From positions 1 to 28,654 of IMG/VR virus record IMGVR_UViG_3300043015_002321: DNA of 28,654 nt; one strand, written 5' to 3'. The notes under the pieces are model-generated. The model was given only the letters and a program-made list of their open reading frames with translations, ran no database searches and was not told the origin of the DNA. The stretch's first letter is position 1. Each line of letters starts with the position of its first letter. Both the position numbers and the translations under genes were made by a program. Shown piece by piece: positions 21,925 through 28,654 of the stretch. This stretch comes from a virus.

Positions 21925-22155
21925 TCAAGACTCCCCGAGCCATTCGTCCGCCCATTCGCCGAGGGTTTCCATAACCTGTTTTCTCAGGCTGGTTCCGCCG
22001 GTGGGTTTCATCTTCACATTTTGACGCATCAGGCCGATGCTTTTGAGCTGGAGAAGGCGCGGCAGGTGGGTATCCATGATTTCATCGGGGCTCATGCTTC
22101 CTTCGGTGGCGATCGAGACGAACGAAATCAGTTCGGCCCAATCGCCTATGACTCC
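21925..22155 (-). CDS. Tail assembly chaperone C-terminal extension (gpT-like, by -1 frameshift)
   Basis: A 76-codon segment in the -1 frame of the upstream gene, directly before the tape measure gene. It has no convincing start codon of its own near the overlap; the frame is open back to 22368 only as shadow. The peptide (GDWAELISFVSIATEGSMSP; LPRLLQLKSIGLMRQNVKMK) is helical and compact. This is the standard arrangement of the lambda G/GT pair, where a few ribosomes slip back one base and make a fusion that guides tape measure folding. The run of five G at 22154-22158 (GTG GGG GAG) is the likely slip site. Confidence 0.75.
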   Translation of the reverse strand, partial: GVIGDWAELISFVSIATEGSMSPDEIMDTHLPRLLQLKSIGLMRQNVKMKPTGGTSLRKQVMETLGEWADEWLGES

Positions 22156-22709
22156 CCCACGCTTTCGCCGCTCGAGAGTCCGGTGGAATCCACTTCGGCG
22201 GAGGCGGAAATGATGGCATTCACGATTTCGGAAAAGGCGTCCAATACCTCCCCGTGCCGTGGGCTCCCGATGGTGATTCGGTGCTGGTCCATCCATGCCA
22301 TTGCTTCGGCCTGCACCGCAGTCGGAACGCGAAGGGCTTTCATCGCGACGGACTTGGGACGGGTGCAAAGGAAGATGGCAAGAATCGAATCCATGAAAAT
22401 TCCGTTGTAGGTGTTCGTTGCCTGCAATTCCTCGACCGCTTCCTGATCGAAGTTCAGAAACTTCATGCCGATGGACTGCGCCGCGGCCTGCCGTCGGGGA
22501 CTGAATGCCTGGAGTTTGCAGGCTCCGCCCCCGGGACCACCGAAAGAGAGATCGCGCCAGGCGTCGTTCTCCAGCAGAAAGGCGAGATCCTTTTCCGAAT
22601 GGGTCACGGTTTCCAGGCCGCTTTCTTCGTCGATCGTTTCCACCTCCGTTTCCGGTGCAATTTCGAGGCGGGGCAGGGTGTCGGTCGGGGTATCAGTTGT
22701 CAGGTCCAT
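22146..22709 (-). CDS. Tail assembly chaperone (gpG-like)
   Basis: 187 residues from ATG 22709, chosen because it overlaps the upstream stop by ten bases; an upstream start at 22853 lies in another gene. Acidic N-terminus (TDTPTDTLPRLEIAPETEVE), helical middle (RRQAAAQSIGMKFLNFDQEAV), and a short tail. Located two steps before the tape measure with a -1 frame extension, as in phages with a G/GT chaperone. It keeps the tape measure soluble and helps tail-tube assembly. The identification rests on gene order and frame relation more than on sequence. Confidence 0.75.
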   Translation of the reverse strand: MDLTTDTPTDTLPRLEIAPETEVETIDEESGLETVTHSEKDLAFLLENDAWRDLSFGGPGGGACKLQAFSPRRQAAAQSIGMKFLNFDQEAVEELQATNTYNGIFMDSILAIFLCTRPKSVAMKALRVPTAVQAEAMAWMDQHRITIGSPRHGEVLDAFSEIVNAIISASAEVDSTGLSSGESVGES

Positions 22710-23410
22710 CGTTCCAGTAGTTCTTTGAAGTGTGGGCCCTTTTCCAAGACGAGAGGCGGGAGGCCGTTTCCCCGATTGATTCGGATGCTTTGAGGAGCAT
22801 CTTTCCACAAATTGCGAAGTTCCAGGAGGTTGGCGCGGTAGCTTTTGAGCCATGCGACGATGGCCGGTTGCCAGTTTCGCGCCAATTTTTGAGCGATGGT
22901 CTTCCGGCCTTTCGGAGATCGCATTTCGGCGCTTTCCAGTGCCTCCGTGGAAAAGTAGTCGAGCGCGAGAATGGCCTTCTTTTCCTCGTCACTCGGATGG
23001 AACACGTCGGGCAGTTGGACCCGCCCGAGGGAGTGAAGCTTCATGTAGGCGACCGCGGCCCCCATGTAGAGAGAATCGAAGGAGAAAATCAGTTGCTGGA
23101 CGGTCTGCGGGTCGCTCGCGCTCTGGATGCGGGCGGGCAGGGATTCCGCCTCGCGTAACGCGGTTTCCGGATCTTTCCAGACGGTCACGAATTCGTTAAT
23201 ATTGATACCGTTCGCGAGGAGCGGTAAATACATCCGAACGTCACCGGGTTGCCCGGGTTCGTATTTGTGTTCGCTGTCGTAGCAGTTCGAAACTTTGGGA
23301 GTTCCTTCTGCGAGGTCGAATCCCACCGAAGCGGCAGCGGCTGCGAAATGCAGACGGGAATCGGTGTCGGTTTGTATGGCTTTGAAGCCAAGATCGAGGT
23401 GTTCTTTCAT
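22700..23410 (-). CDS. Hypothetical tail-module protein
   Basis: 236 residues between the tail-tube gene and the chaperone. Starts with MKEHLDLGFKAIQTDTD; the mid-part (VQQLIFSFDSLYMGAAVAYMK) is hydrophobic-helical, and a basic helix (KGRKTIAQKLARNWQPAIVAW) follows. No signal or catalytic motif. In related phages this slot often holds a tail-tube-associated or unknown structural protein. It overlaps the next gene by ten bases, so it is co-translated with the chaperone. Function not recognised. Confidence 0.6.
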   Translation of the reverse strand: MKEHLDLGFKAIQTDTDSRLHFAAAAASVGFDLAEGTPKVSNCYDSEHKYEPGQPGDVRMYLPLLANGININEFVTVWKDPETALREAESLPARIQSASDPQTVQQLIFSFDSLYMGAAVAYMKLHSLGRVQLPDVFHPSDEEKKAILALDYFSTEALESAEMRSPKGRKTIAQKLARNWQPAIVAWLKSYRANLLELRNLWKDAPQSIRINRGNGLPPLVLEKGPHFKELLERWT

Positions 23411-23441
23411 ACGTCTTCTCCGGTATCAGCCCGACACCTCT

Positions 23442-23825
23442 TTACGCAACGGTGACGCCATCCAGGCGGGTGAGGGTGATAGAGGCGGACTGGAACGCAT
23501 CGCGGGAAGCGGAGAGCTCCAGATCGTCGAGGGTGTAGTCTCCGGTCGTCGTGCCGTACGCGTCGGTGGCGTTGGCAACGGTCAGAGCCGCGCCATACGA
23601 AGCCGAAAAGACTGCGGTAAGGGCCGTTTTGATCTCGCCCTCCAACGTGGCGGTCGAGGAAGGGTCGTAGTCGTAGGCGTAGCCGGTGCGGCCCCCGTAG
23701 CGGTCGAAGATGTATTCTTTCGGGTTGTCGAAACGCTCGCGAAACGAAGAAATATTGATGCCTGCTTCAGCGGAGGTAATCCCCCGAACCTGAGAGCCTG
23801 CTTGAACGTAGGAAGGTGCTGCCAT
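23442..23825 (-). CDS. Major tail (tube) protein candidate
   Basis: 127 residues. Strand-rich with a typical tail-tube ending (YGTTTGDYTLDDLELSASRD, then SITLTRLDGVTVA) and an N-terminal AAPSYVQAGSQVRGITSAEA. Size and position, after the connector genes and before the chaperone, are as expected for a small siphovirus tail-tube subunit, the most abundant tail protein. A single ATAACATTCC copy lies just before the start. An alternative is another small structural protein of the neck, but the placement favours the tube. Confidence 0.68.
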   Translation of the reverse strand: MAAPSYVQAGSQVRGITSAEAGINISSFRERFDNPKEYIFDRYGGRTGYAYDYDPSSTATLEGEIKTALTAVFSASYGAALTVANATDAYGTTTGDYTLDDLELSASRDAFQSASITLTRLDGVTVA

Positions 23826-23855
23826 GATATGGAATGTTATTTGTGGGTGGTGGAA

Positions 23856-24281
23856 TTATGCGGCGGCGTCAGACACCTCTTGTGTCTGTGCCCAAATTCC
23901 AAAATTGTATTGAAAGTTTTCGTCGAGTTGCTGGCCCGATTTGGTGTTGCCGTCGATCTCGACCGCCTGCCCCTGAGGCATGACAAAGGAACCTGTTCCC
24001 TGCGTGCGGAGGGATCCGGCCAGCTCGTTGGCGTTGTCCATGAGTTCTTCCAGGTTGTGCAGGTCGGAATCGGAAAAATTGCCGTGAGCGATCACATTGA
24101 CATCGTGCGCGAAAATGCCGCTGGTGGGTGGATCCTCCGAAACGCGGACGGCGCGAACGAGAATGTAATCTTTTCCCGCCTCATCGGTTTCCCCGAAGTG
24201 GAGCGTCTGCGCATCGGTGAGCACAGCGGCAATCACTGCCTCTGTTGCCTCCTCAATGCGTTGCGCGAGCGGTTTTGCCAT
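23856..24281 (-). CDS. Head-tail joining/tail terminator-like protein
   Basis: 141 residues from ATG 24281 (MAKPLAQRIEEATEA), one base after the upstream stop; the longer frame to 24371 is discarded. N-terminal helix, then strands (KDYILVRAVRVSEDPPT; VNVIAHGNFSDSDLHNL) and a helix with acidic side chains. This helix-strand order fits tail terminator or neck proteins (gpU-like), which sit between connectors and the tail tube. No catalytic motif. The assignment comes from order: capsid, two small connectors, adaptor, this gene, tube. Confidence 0.65.
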   Translation of the reverse strand: MAKPLAQRIEEATEAVIAAVLTDAQTLHFGETDEAGKDYILVRAVRVSEDPPTSGIFAHDVNVIAHGNFSDSDLHNLEELMDNANELAGSLRTQGTGSFVMPQGQAVEIDGNTKSGQQLDENFQYNFGIWAQTQEVSDAAA

Positions 24282-24282
24282 G

Positions 24283-24594
24283 TTACGGGGAAATGAGGTC
24301 CAGACGGGTGCAGACGGTTCCTTCGGTCGTTCTCTGCGTGATCCGGTATTCCGTGCCGGAAATGTCAACAACGGTGGCCCGGGTGATCGCGGGAAGAGCG
24401 GTCGTCAAGACGGTGATCGCGGTTTCGGTTTCAAACTGCGTTGCCCCGTCCCCGTCGATCTCATGGCCGGTTTGCAGATCAAGCGGAAGAATGGCCTTGA
24501 TGTTCTCCGTTCCGCCGATCGTCACAAGCGCGCCGGAAACCTCATAGGCTTCATCAAATGCGCGGGTGTGATCGGTTGTGAGCGAAAGTGCCAT
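24283..24594 (-). CDS. Head-tail connector/adaptor-like protein
   Basis: 103 residues, Thr-rich and strand-rich (DLQTGHEIDGDGATQFETETA; GTEYRITQRTTEGTVCTRLDL). Similar short beta-barrel stoppers lie between capsid and tail genes in many siphoviruses. Its ATG comes directly after the T-run of an intrinsic terminator, so it is probably translated from read-through transcript or from its own start nearby. No catalytic or metal motif. Confidence 0.6.
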   Translation of the reverse strand: MALSLTTDHTRAFDEAYEVSGALVTIGGTENIKAILPLDLQTGHEIDGDGATQFETETAITVLTTALPAITRATVVDISGTEYRITQRTTEGTVCTRLDLISP

Positions 24595-24596
24595 TT

Positions 24597-24636
24597 AAAA
24601 AAATGACCCGGCGGAATCCCGAAGAATCCCGCCGGG
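24597..24636 (-). terminator. Intrinsic terminator within the head operon
   Basis: On the minus strand CCCGGCGG (24636-24629) and CCGCCGGG (24614-24607) form an 8-bp G+C stem with a 14-base loop, followed by TCA and seven T (24603-24597). It lies after the gene at 24675 and its T-run ends only three bases before the ATG of the gene at 24283-24594, so it would partly terminate the head transcript. Confidence 0.8.
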
Positions 24637-24674
24637 CCGGTTGGGGCTGATACCGTCGATGACGGATAAAAAAC

Positions 24675-24989
24675 TTATTTTGCTTTGGGCGGCTTCGGTG
24701 AAAGTTTGCTTTCTTCCGGCTGGACCGGATCGGGTGCGGGTCGTGCTTGCAGGAGGGAATCGGCGGCTTTAAGAATCAGTTCCGGTTCATAGCCGAGTAG
24801 CTTTCCCGCCTCTTTCCGGTCGTTTTCGTCGCACTTGTCGAACGCGGCCTTGTTGCGTTCCACATCATCGAGAATGCCGACTGCCGTTCCGGTGGAATGG
24901 CGGAGACTGTGGAGGAATTGCGCGGCCTTGGTGGCTCCGTTCGGGAGGGTTCCCGGGGCCAGGTAAGAGGGTAGAGAGGAAATTCGCAT
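24675..24989 (-). CDS. Hypothetical head-module protein
   Basis: 104 residues from ATG 24989, which overlaps the upstream stop as TGATG; an in-frame TTG one codon earlier is less likely. The middle is helical and acidic (VGILDDVERNKAAFDKCDEND), and the C-terminus is Pro/Lys-rich and flexible (PDPVQPEESKLSPKPPKAK). It resembles small accessory capsid-region proteins in composition only. It is bracketed by the gene at 24989 and a strong terminator. Function unknown. Confidence 0.55.
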   Translation of the reverse strand: MRISSLPSYLAPGTLPNGATKAAQFLHSLRHSTGTAVGILDDVERNKAAFDKCDENDRKEAGKLLGYEPELILKAADSLLQARPAPDPVQPEESKLSPKPPKAK

Positions 24990-25180
24990 CAATCAGACTT
25001 GCTAACCTTTTTCTTTGGGGCCGGTTTGGGCTCCTGCTTCGGAATCTCTCCTTTGAAAATGACCGCGCCGCCGGCAAGCAATGCGCCGATATGCTGGTCA
25101 TTGTCGGACTCGATAATGGTCCCCTTCTTTTGTGGCTCGCCTTTGTAGCGGAGACCGTCGCGAATGACTTTAACTTTCAT
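24989..25180 (-). CDS. Small phage protein, DUF7210-like
   Basis: 63 residues. It begins MKVKVIRDGLRYKGE, then a Lys/Gly turn and IIESDNDQHIGALLAGGAVIF, a pattern common in tiny phage proteins coded just after the capsid gene (a small barrel with Lys/Pro-rich tail PKPAPKKK). It follows the capsid gene after a hairpin terminator. Its ending overlaps the next ATG (TGATG). Structural or assembly role inferred. Confidence 0.6.
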   Translation of the reverse strand: MKVKVIRDGLRYKGEPQKKGTIIESDNDQHIGALLAGGAVIFKGEIPKQEPKPAPKKKVSKSD

Positions 25181-25193
25181 TGAATGAGGGGTA

Positions 25194-25228
25194 GGAAAAC
25201 CCCGCCCTTCCGTGAGGTCGGGCGGGGT
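25194..25228 (-). terminator. Intrinsic terminator after the capsid gene
   Basis: On the minus strand ACCCCGCCC and GGGCGGGGT pair as a 9-bp G+C stem with a 12-base loop (25228-25199) followed by TTTTCC. It lies between the capsid stop (25247) and the ATG at 25180, so the abundant capsid transcript would largely end here. Confidence 0.75.
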
Positions 25229-25246
25229 CCACTATGAATAGAGGGA

Positions 25247-27262
25247 TTAGGCGTGAGTCGTTCCGTTGTCTCCAATGATGAAGGCAGACGGCTGCTCAAG
25301 TCCGGTATCGGCGAATGCGTTAGCGAAGAGTTCGACCTGACCGGCGTTTTTGCTGGAGTATGGATCAACCACAAGGTCAATTCCTCCCCACATGGCAACC
25401 ATGAGGTAGCTGAAATCAGCGAGAACGACTTTGTTCGCGGTGATGTCGGTGTGATCGTAGTATTCGAAACCGAGGGCCCGCTGTGCGCCGGAAGGGGCTT
25501 CGTTGATAACGAAGGTATCATTTCCGGAAACTTTCGGAGTGGTCATCCAGTCCGCGGTGACACCAGGCTCGGAAAGCCACTTGGCGCGGCTCATCATCGG
25601 AAGCTTGTTGTCCCGAAGCTCTTTCCACTGGTCAACCGTGTTCTTGTGGCAGGAATCGCCAACAGCCCATGTTTTCGAGCCCGTGCCGGATGCGGCAAGT
25701 ACGCCCGTCATCGTGTCGCCAGTGCCGGGGCCGGTGAAGGCTCCGCGATCAATCGCAATCGCGATGTCGGCACCGAGGCGGCGGCGGATCCAGCTTTCGA
25801 AATCAATCGAGGACTGTGCCAGGAGTTGCAGCGAAACAGCGGTTCCGGCTCCGACACGTTTCGGCGAAAGAACGAGGTTCGCGGCAAACGTTGCATCTGC
25901 GTTGGCGATGGTGTCCGTTTCTGCATCCCACGTTCCGCTGTAACCGGCAGTCACGCGAGGGAAAGAGAGATTTCCGGTGGCATCGCGGAAGACCGTGGCA
26001 CCGAGCTTCGGGAGCAGGGAATAGTCTTCGAAATACTCGATCAGGGAACGCATTTCCGTGGCGACCGTGTTTCCGCCGGAGGTTCCGGTTCCTACAGTCG
26101 AAGCGTTGCGGATTCCGCCGGGGTCTCCGTGGGAAACTTCCCCAGGGATGAGAATTCCTTTCGGGCTTTCTCCGGTGGAATTGCGGAAACGGGAAGTCAG
26201 TTCCTCTTGAACTTCCTTCTCAAGCCCGGTCATGTTTCCGCCGCTCTTGGCGTATTCGCTGACAGCCTTGAGAATCGAGAAATTCTTTGCTTCGGGAGAT
26301 CCGATGTAAGTGGAATCGCCGCCCTTCTGCGCAACCGCAGCGCCAAAGGCTTCGGGGTTGAAATTCTCAATCACCTGGTTGCGGAATTCATCGAGCCCAA
26401 CTCCGTTGTCGATGGCTGCTTTGACTTCCTTGTCATCAACCTTGAAACGGTCGGCGATAGCTTCGATGCCTTCCCGGCGCGGCTTGTCCTGCGCGAGAAT
26501 GTCTTTGATGTTGGGGGCTTCCGGCGCTTTGTCCGGTGCGGGTTGTGGTTCACTCATAGGTGGTTCGGGTGTGTGATTGGTTGGGGTGGGTGTGGGTTCC
26601 GGCTTTTGCTCGGGTTCGGGTTCTTGGGGTGATTCCGTAGGGGCCGACGTGGAGCCGAAAACCAGTCCTGCAGGAAAATTGTTGTTCGGAAGTTTGGCCT
26701 TCCAATCTTCGGAGAGGGCCGCTGCTTTAACGGGCTCCAGCATGACGCTGGCGAAACCCTTCGAAACTGCTTCGGAACCGTCCATGTAGGTGGTCGCGTT
26801 CATCAGCTCCTGAATCTCGTCTTCGGAAAGGCCGGTGCGTTTGGCGTAGGCGCGAACGATGCCCGCCTGGATCTTCACCAGCGTTTCCGCCATGTTCGCC
26901 AGGTCGGTGGACTCTCCCCACGCTCCGGCAGTAGGATTGTGGATCATTTGGAAGGCGTTCTCGGGCTGTTCCACGGTGTCACACGCACAAAGAATCACCG
27001 AGGCCATTGAGCCTGCAAAGCCGACAACTCGACCGGTCACGGGGCCTTCGTGGGCTTTGATAACGTTGTAAATCGCCCAACCATCGAGAACCGAGCCCCC
27101 AGGGGAGTGGATCGAGAGGGAAACGGGTTGGCCTTTTTTCAGTCCCTTGAAGGACTCCATGAAAGCGCGCGCGGAACCTTCGCCGAATCCGATCTCGTCA
27201 TGGATCGAGATTTCAACGGTCTTTCCCTTGTCTTCAAATGTATACCAGGATGCCGGTTCCAT
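25247..27262 (-). CDS. ClpP-like prohead protease fused to HK97-fold major capsid protein
   Basis: 671 residues. Residues 1-200 are a ClpP-type protease with the full triad: Ser85 in GFAGSMAS, His108 in QMIHNP, Asp161 in YMDGSEAV; SIHSPGGSVLD (50-60) is the oxyanion strand. A Pro/Glu linker (207-250) follows, then a scaffold-like charged helix (250-310) and the HK97-fold capsid (about 310-671; VTAGYSGTWDAETDT, IAIDRGAFTGPGTG, YYDHTDITANKVVLADF). The protease would cut out the scaffold during maturation. Fusion is known in some phages. An internal ATG (codon 236, 26557) could let capsid be made alone. A 7-bp hairpin covers the start codon region, and an RTAAC repeat lies 36 bases upstream. Confidence 0.93.
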   Translation of the reverse strand: MEPASWYTFEDKGKTVEISIHDEIGFGEGSARAFMESFKGLKKGQPVSLSIHSPGGSVLDGWAIYNVIKAHEGPVTGRVVGFAGSMASVILCACDTVEQPENAFQMIHNPTAGAWGESTDLANMAETLVKIQAGIVRAYAKRTGLSEDEIQELMNATTYMDGSEAVSKGFASVMLEPVKAAALSEDWKAKLPNNNFPAGLVFGSTSAPTESPQEPEPEQKPEPTPTPTNHTPEPPMSEPQPAPDKAPEAPNIKDILAQDKPRREGIEAIADRFKVDDKEVKAAIDNGVGLDEFRNQVIENFNPEAFGAAVAQKGGDSTYIGSPEAKNFSILKAVSEYAKSGGNMTGLEKEVQEELTSRFRNSTGESPKGILIPGEVSHGDPGGIRNASTVGTGTSGGNTVATEMRSLIEYFEDYSLLPKLGATVFRDATGNLSFPRVTAGYSGTWDAETDTIANADATFAANLVLSPKRVGAGTAVSLQLLAQSSIDFESWIRRRLGADIAIAIDRGAFTGPGTGDTMTGVLAASGTGSKTWAVGDSCHKNTVDQWKELRDNKLPMMSRAKWLSEPGVTADWMTTPKVSGNDTFVINEAPSGAQRALGFEYYDHTDITANKVVLADFSYLMVAMWGGIDLVVDPYSSKNAGQVELFANAFADTGLEQPSAFIIGDNGTTHA

Positions 27263-27275
27263 AATTTCGGAACCG
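27254..27275. promoter_or_regulatory. Hairpin enclosing the capsid start codon
   Basis: CGGTTCC (27254-27260) pairs with GGAACCG (27269-27275) around an 8-base loop. On the minus-strand mRNA the AT of the AUG is in the loop and the G is the first base of the stem. It could limit translation initiation of the capsid fusion until opened. Confidence 0.5.
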
Positions 27276-27297
27276 TCAAAAACGAATCAGCCTCAGA

Positions 27298-27317
27298 TAA
27301 TGTTATCTAATGTTACC
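27298..27317 (-). repeat. RTAAC direct repeat, site a, before the capsid operon
   Basis: TAATGTTATC and TAATGTTACC stand head to tail on the plus strand (27298-27307 and 27308-27317), which on the minus strand is GTAACATTAGATAACATTA, cores 10 bp apart. TTGCGC lies 16 bp before the second TAACAT, so a promoter reading is possible. It faces the capsid gene, 36 bases away. Confidence 0.6.
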
Positions 27318-27367
27318 GATTGCGCAAGACAACCGATAAGATTTCCTGATTTTAGGGAAAAGAGAGA

Positions 27368-28168
27368 TTATAAATCGCCGTAAGCCAGTCCGGAACCGCT
27401 GTTGTAAATGTCGGCAATTTCATCCGTGGTCAGCGCCCTGTTCCAGAGTCCCACCTCGTCCATGTCACCGGAAAAATAAGAGTTTGTTAATCCCGATATA
27501 AAACCCATTTGCAAATCTCCGGATCGGTTCACAAGCGAGGTCGGAACCGTCCCGAGATACGTCCCCGAAGAAGTCACCTCGGAATTGTTTTTCCAAACTC
27601 GCAACCTGGTAGCATTTGTGCTTTCGCCTCCATCATAGCGGACCACCAGGTGATCGAATGAGCTCGTCGACAAGGTAAACGAGGTAAGGTTAAATTGAAC
27701 CCATCCGGCTGTGTTGTAGTTTAGAAATATTTTTAACGTATTTGCTGAATAACGATTATAAATATTAAACGAACAGCTAGTAAACGTGCCTTTTGCTAAA
27801 AAAACTTCGTAATCGCTGCCTGCATACGCAGTCTGCTTAATCCAAAGTGATGCAGTAAATTCTGTCGTGAAATCGAGGGCGGGATCGTCGGCGGCACTCA
27901 GATATTCGCTATTGGCTTTGTTGAAGAATGCAGAATTTGAAATCAGTCCTGTACTACTGCCTACAGTATTATTATCGGTCAAATCCAGCCCGTTCGAGTG
28001 GGAATCCGCCCTTGTTCCACTCGTTTCGTCGAGACTCCACCACGCGGCTAGTCCGGTCAGGAGTCCCGTACCACCACCTCCCCCGCCGGAAAAGGCGTGA
28101 GGGTTTAATATGCGCGTTTGATTCATAACGGGGTATTTCAGATGCGGCAATTCCGCCCGGGACTTCAT
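27368..28168 (-). CDS. LamG/concanavalin-like lectin receptor-binding protein
   Basis: 266 residues. A short start and Gly-run (FSGGGGGGTG) precede a jelly-roll of the Laminin_G_3/concanavalin type: AAWWSLDETSGTRADSHSNGLDL, EFTASLWIKQ, DHLVVRYDGGES, and DEVGLWNRALTTDEIADIY, the last being a hallmark of these lectin domains. It likely binds cell-surface sugar. ATG 28168 overlaps the upstream stop (TGATG); the ATG at 28126 is an alternative. The DNA is visibly more A+T-rich than around it, as in exchanged receptor-binding genes. It sits upstream of the capsid, where a portal gene would be expected. Confidence 0.85.
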   Translation of the reverse strand: MKSRAELPHLKYPVMNQTRILNPHAFSGGGGGGTGLLTGLAAWWSLDETSGTRADSHSNGLDLTDNNTVGSSTGLISNSAFFNKANSEYLSAADDPALDFTTEFTASLWIKQTAYAGSDYEVFLAKGTFTSCSFNIYNRYSANTLKIFLNYNTAGWVQFNLTSFTLSTSSFDHLVVRYDGGESTNATRLRVWKNNSEVTSSGTYLGTVPTSLVNRSGDLQMGFISGLTNSYFSGDMDEVGLWNRALTTDEIADIYNSGSGLAYGDL

Positions 28169-28654
28169 CACTCAGAGATTGTCCAGTCCTCGATGTCGTA
28201 ATCTTCACCGGCGTCAATGGCCGCGTTCAGAACCTGCTGGCGATCGCGGAGTTGGCGAACCACATCTTCCACGCCCTTCATCGCCTCGACCGATGCGGCC
28301 TGCTCGGCGGTGAGTTGCGCCCCGTCGCTTTTTCTCGCCAGTGCGCCGCCTGCTTCGATGAGAATGGCGGGATCTGCCGTCAGCGGGAACCGTTTGCGCA
28401 GCTCGTTTTGGAAAGCTGTTTCCACCTGGGCTTTCAATTCCTCCACCGGCAGTTTTACCGCCTCATGCGATTGCGCATACTCACCGACCGGAACTCCATC
28501 TGCCGGATCAACCGGGGGATCGAAATCGACCAGAGCCCACGTCGTGGCGATCGTATAGCGGTGATCAGCGTCGGGCGCGTCAGTTGATTTGCGCTTGTAG
28601 TAGGCGCGATCTGGATTGGCTCCGGCGATCGGGGCTCCATCGAGTCGCGGCCAG
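28168..28654 (-). CDS. Phage protein, 5' truncated at right window edge
   Basis: The frame is open to the window end with no stop, so the gene continues rightwards. The visible 161 residues have a strand/aromatic N-part (APIAGANPDRAYYKRKSTDA; RYTIATTWALVDFDPPVDPA), then a coiled-coil-prone C-part (LKAQVETAFQNELRKRF; VEAMKGVEDVVRQLRDRQQV) and an acidic end. Overlaps the LamG gene start (TGATG). The N-part resembles sequence from phage assembly or fibre-associated proteins, but no family is secure. A GTG at 28446 is a possible internal start but the extended frame is preferred. Confidence 0.65.
   Translation of the reverse strand, partial: WPRLDGAPIAGANPDRAYYKRKSTDAPDADHRYTIATTWALVDFDPPVDPADGVPVGEYAQSHEAVKLPVEELKAQVETAFQNELRKRFPLTADPAILIEAGGALARKSDGAQLTAEQAASVEAMKGVEDVVRQLRDRQQVLNAAIDAGEDYDIEDWTISE

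Noticed and set aside
23295-24296. 333-codon plus-strand frame opposite the tail-tube and connector genes
   Set aside because: Spans several real genes antisense; no recognisable motif.
25253-26632. 459-codon plus-strand frame opposite the capsid
   Set aside because: Antisense shadow of a clear capsid gene; the peptide is rich in Gly/Arg/Phe repeats from reverse-complemented codons.
1-28654. CRISPR array, rRNA or insertion sequence
   Set aside because: No regularly spaced repeats with unique spacers, no rRNA-like stretch and no transposase frame were seen.

Overview
The window is almost entirely tailed-phage DNA, most likely prophage or temperate-phage sequence from a Gram-negative bacterium. 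The integrase style and general composition would fit Verrucomicrobiota, but that host call is weak. Recognisable parts are a GpA-type large terminase, a ClpP-protease/HK97-capsid fusion, head-tail and tail-tube proteins, a tail chaperone with a -1 frameshift arrangement, two tape measure proteins, a LamG receptor-binding protein, a holin, an endolysin, a tyrosine integrase and a tRNA 3'-end fragment that looks like an attachment site. Both window edges cut through genes.

Layout. (1) 1-6175, plus strand: a tightly packed tail module (tail component, tape measure, distal-tail proteins). Inside it sits a C5-cytosine methyltransferase gene that shares nearly its whole length, in the +1 frame, with a second intact gene (3221-4379). 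(2) 6180-8150: an A+T-richer accessory island with a small HTH regulator, a divergent promoter carrying two copies of an operator-like palindrome, two small unknown genes, a structure with every hallmark of an integron attC site (7211-7309), a 19-bp perfect inverted repeat and an N4/N6 DNA methyltransferase. (3) 8202-13175, minus strand: a virion/fibre-like protein, holin, bifunctional-looking endolysin, membrane protein, HTH protein and metallophosphoesterase, coupled by stop/start overlaps except for one 10-base gap. (4) 13244-14309, plus strand: three small genes, convergent with the integrase. (5) 14278-17354, minus: integrase and terminase, followed by the tRNA fragment at 17441-17480. 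(6) 17590-28654, minus: head and tail genes, read from the right edge leftwards (unknown partial gene, LamG protein, protease-capsid, connectors, tail tube, G/GT chaperone, tape measure, distal tail).

How it fits together. The minus-strand phage is read as several transcription units. In front of many of them lies a previously unremarked dispersed motif: two or three copies of RTAAC, usually as RTAACATT, spaced 8-11 bp. It occurs at about seven gaps between 13.1 and 27.3 kb and not in the gaps of the plus-strand tail module. This suggests one regulon for the minus-strand phage, with the plus-strand tail module belonging to a second element or an independently controlled arm.

Most notable: the overprinted methyltransferase pair, the attC-like site in phage DNA, and the dispersed RTAAC repeat family.
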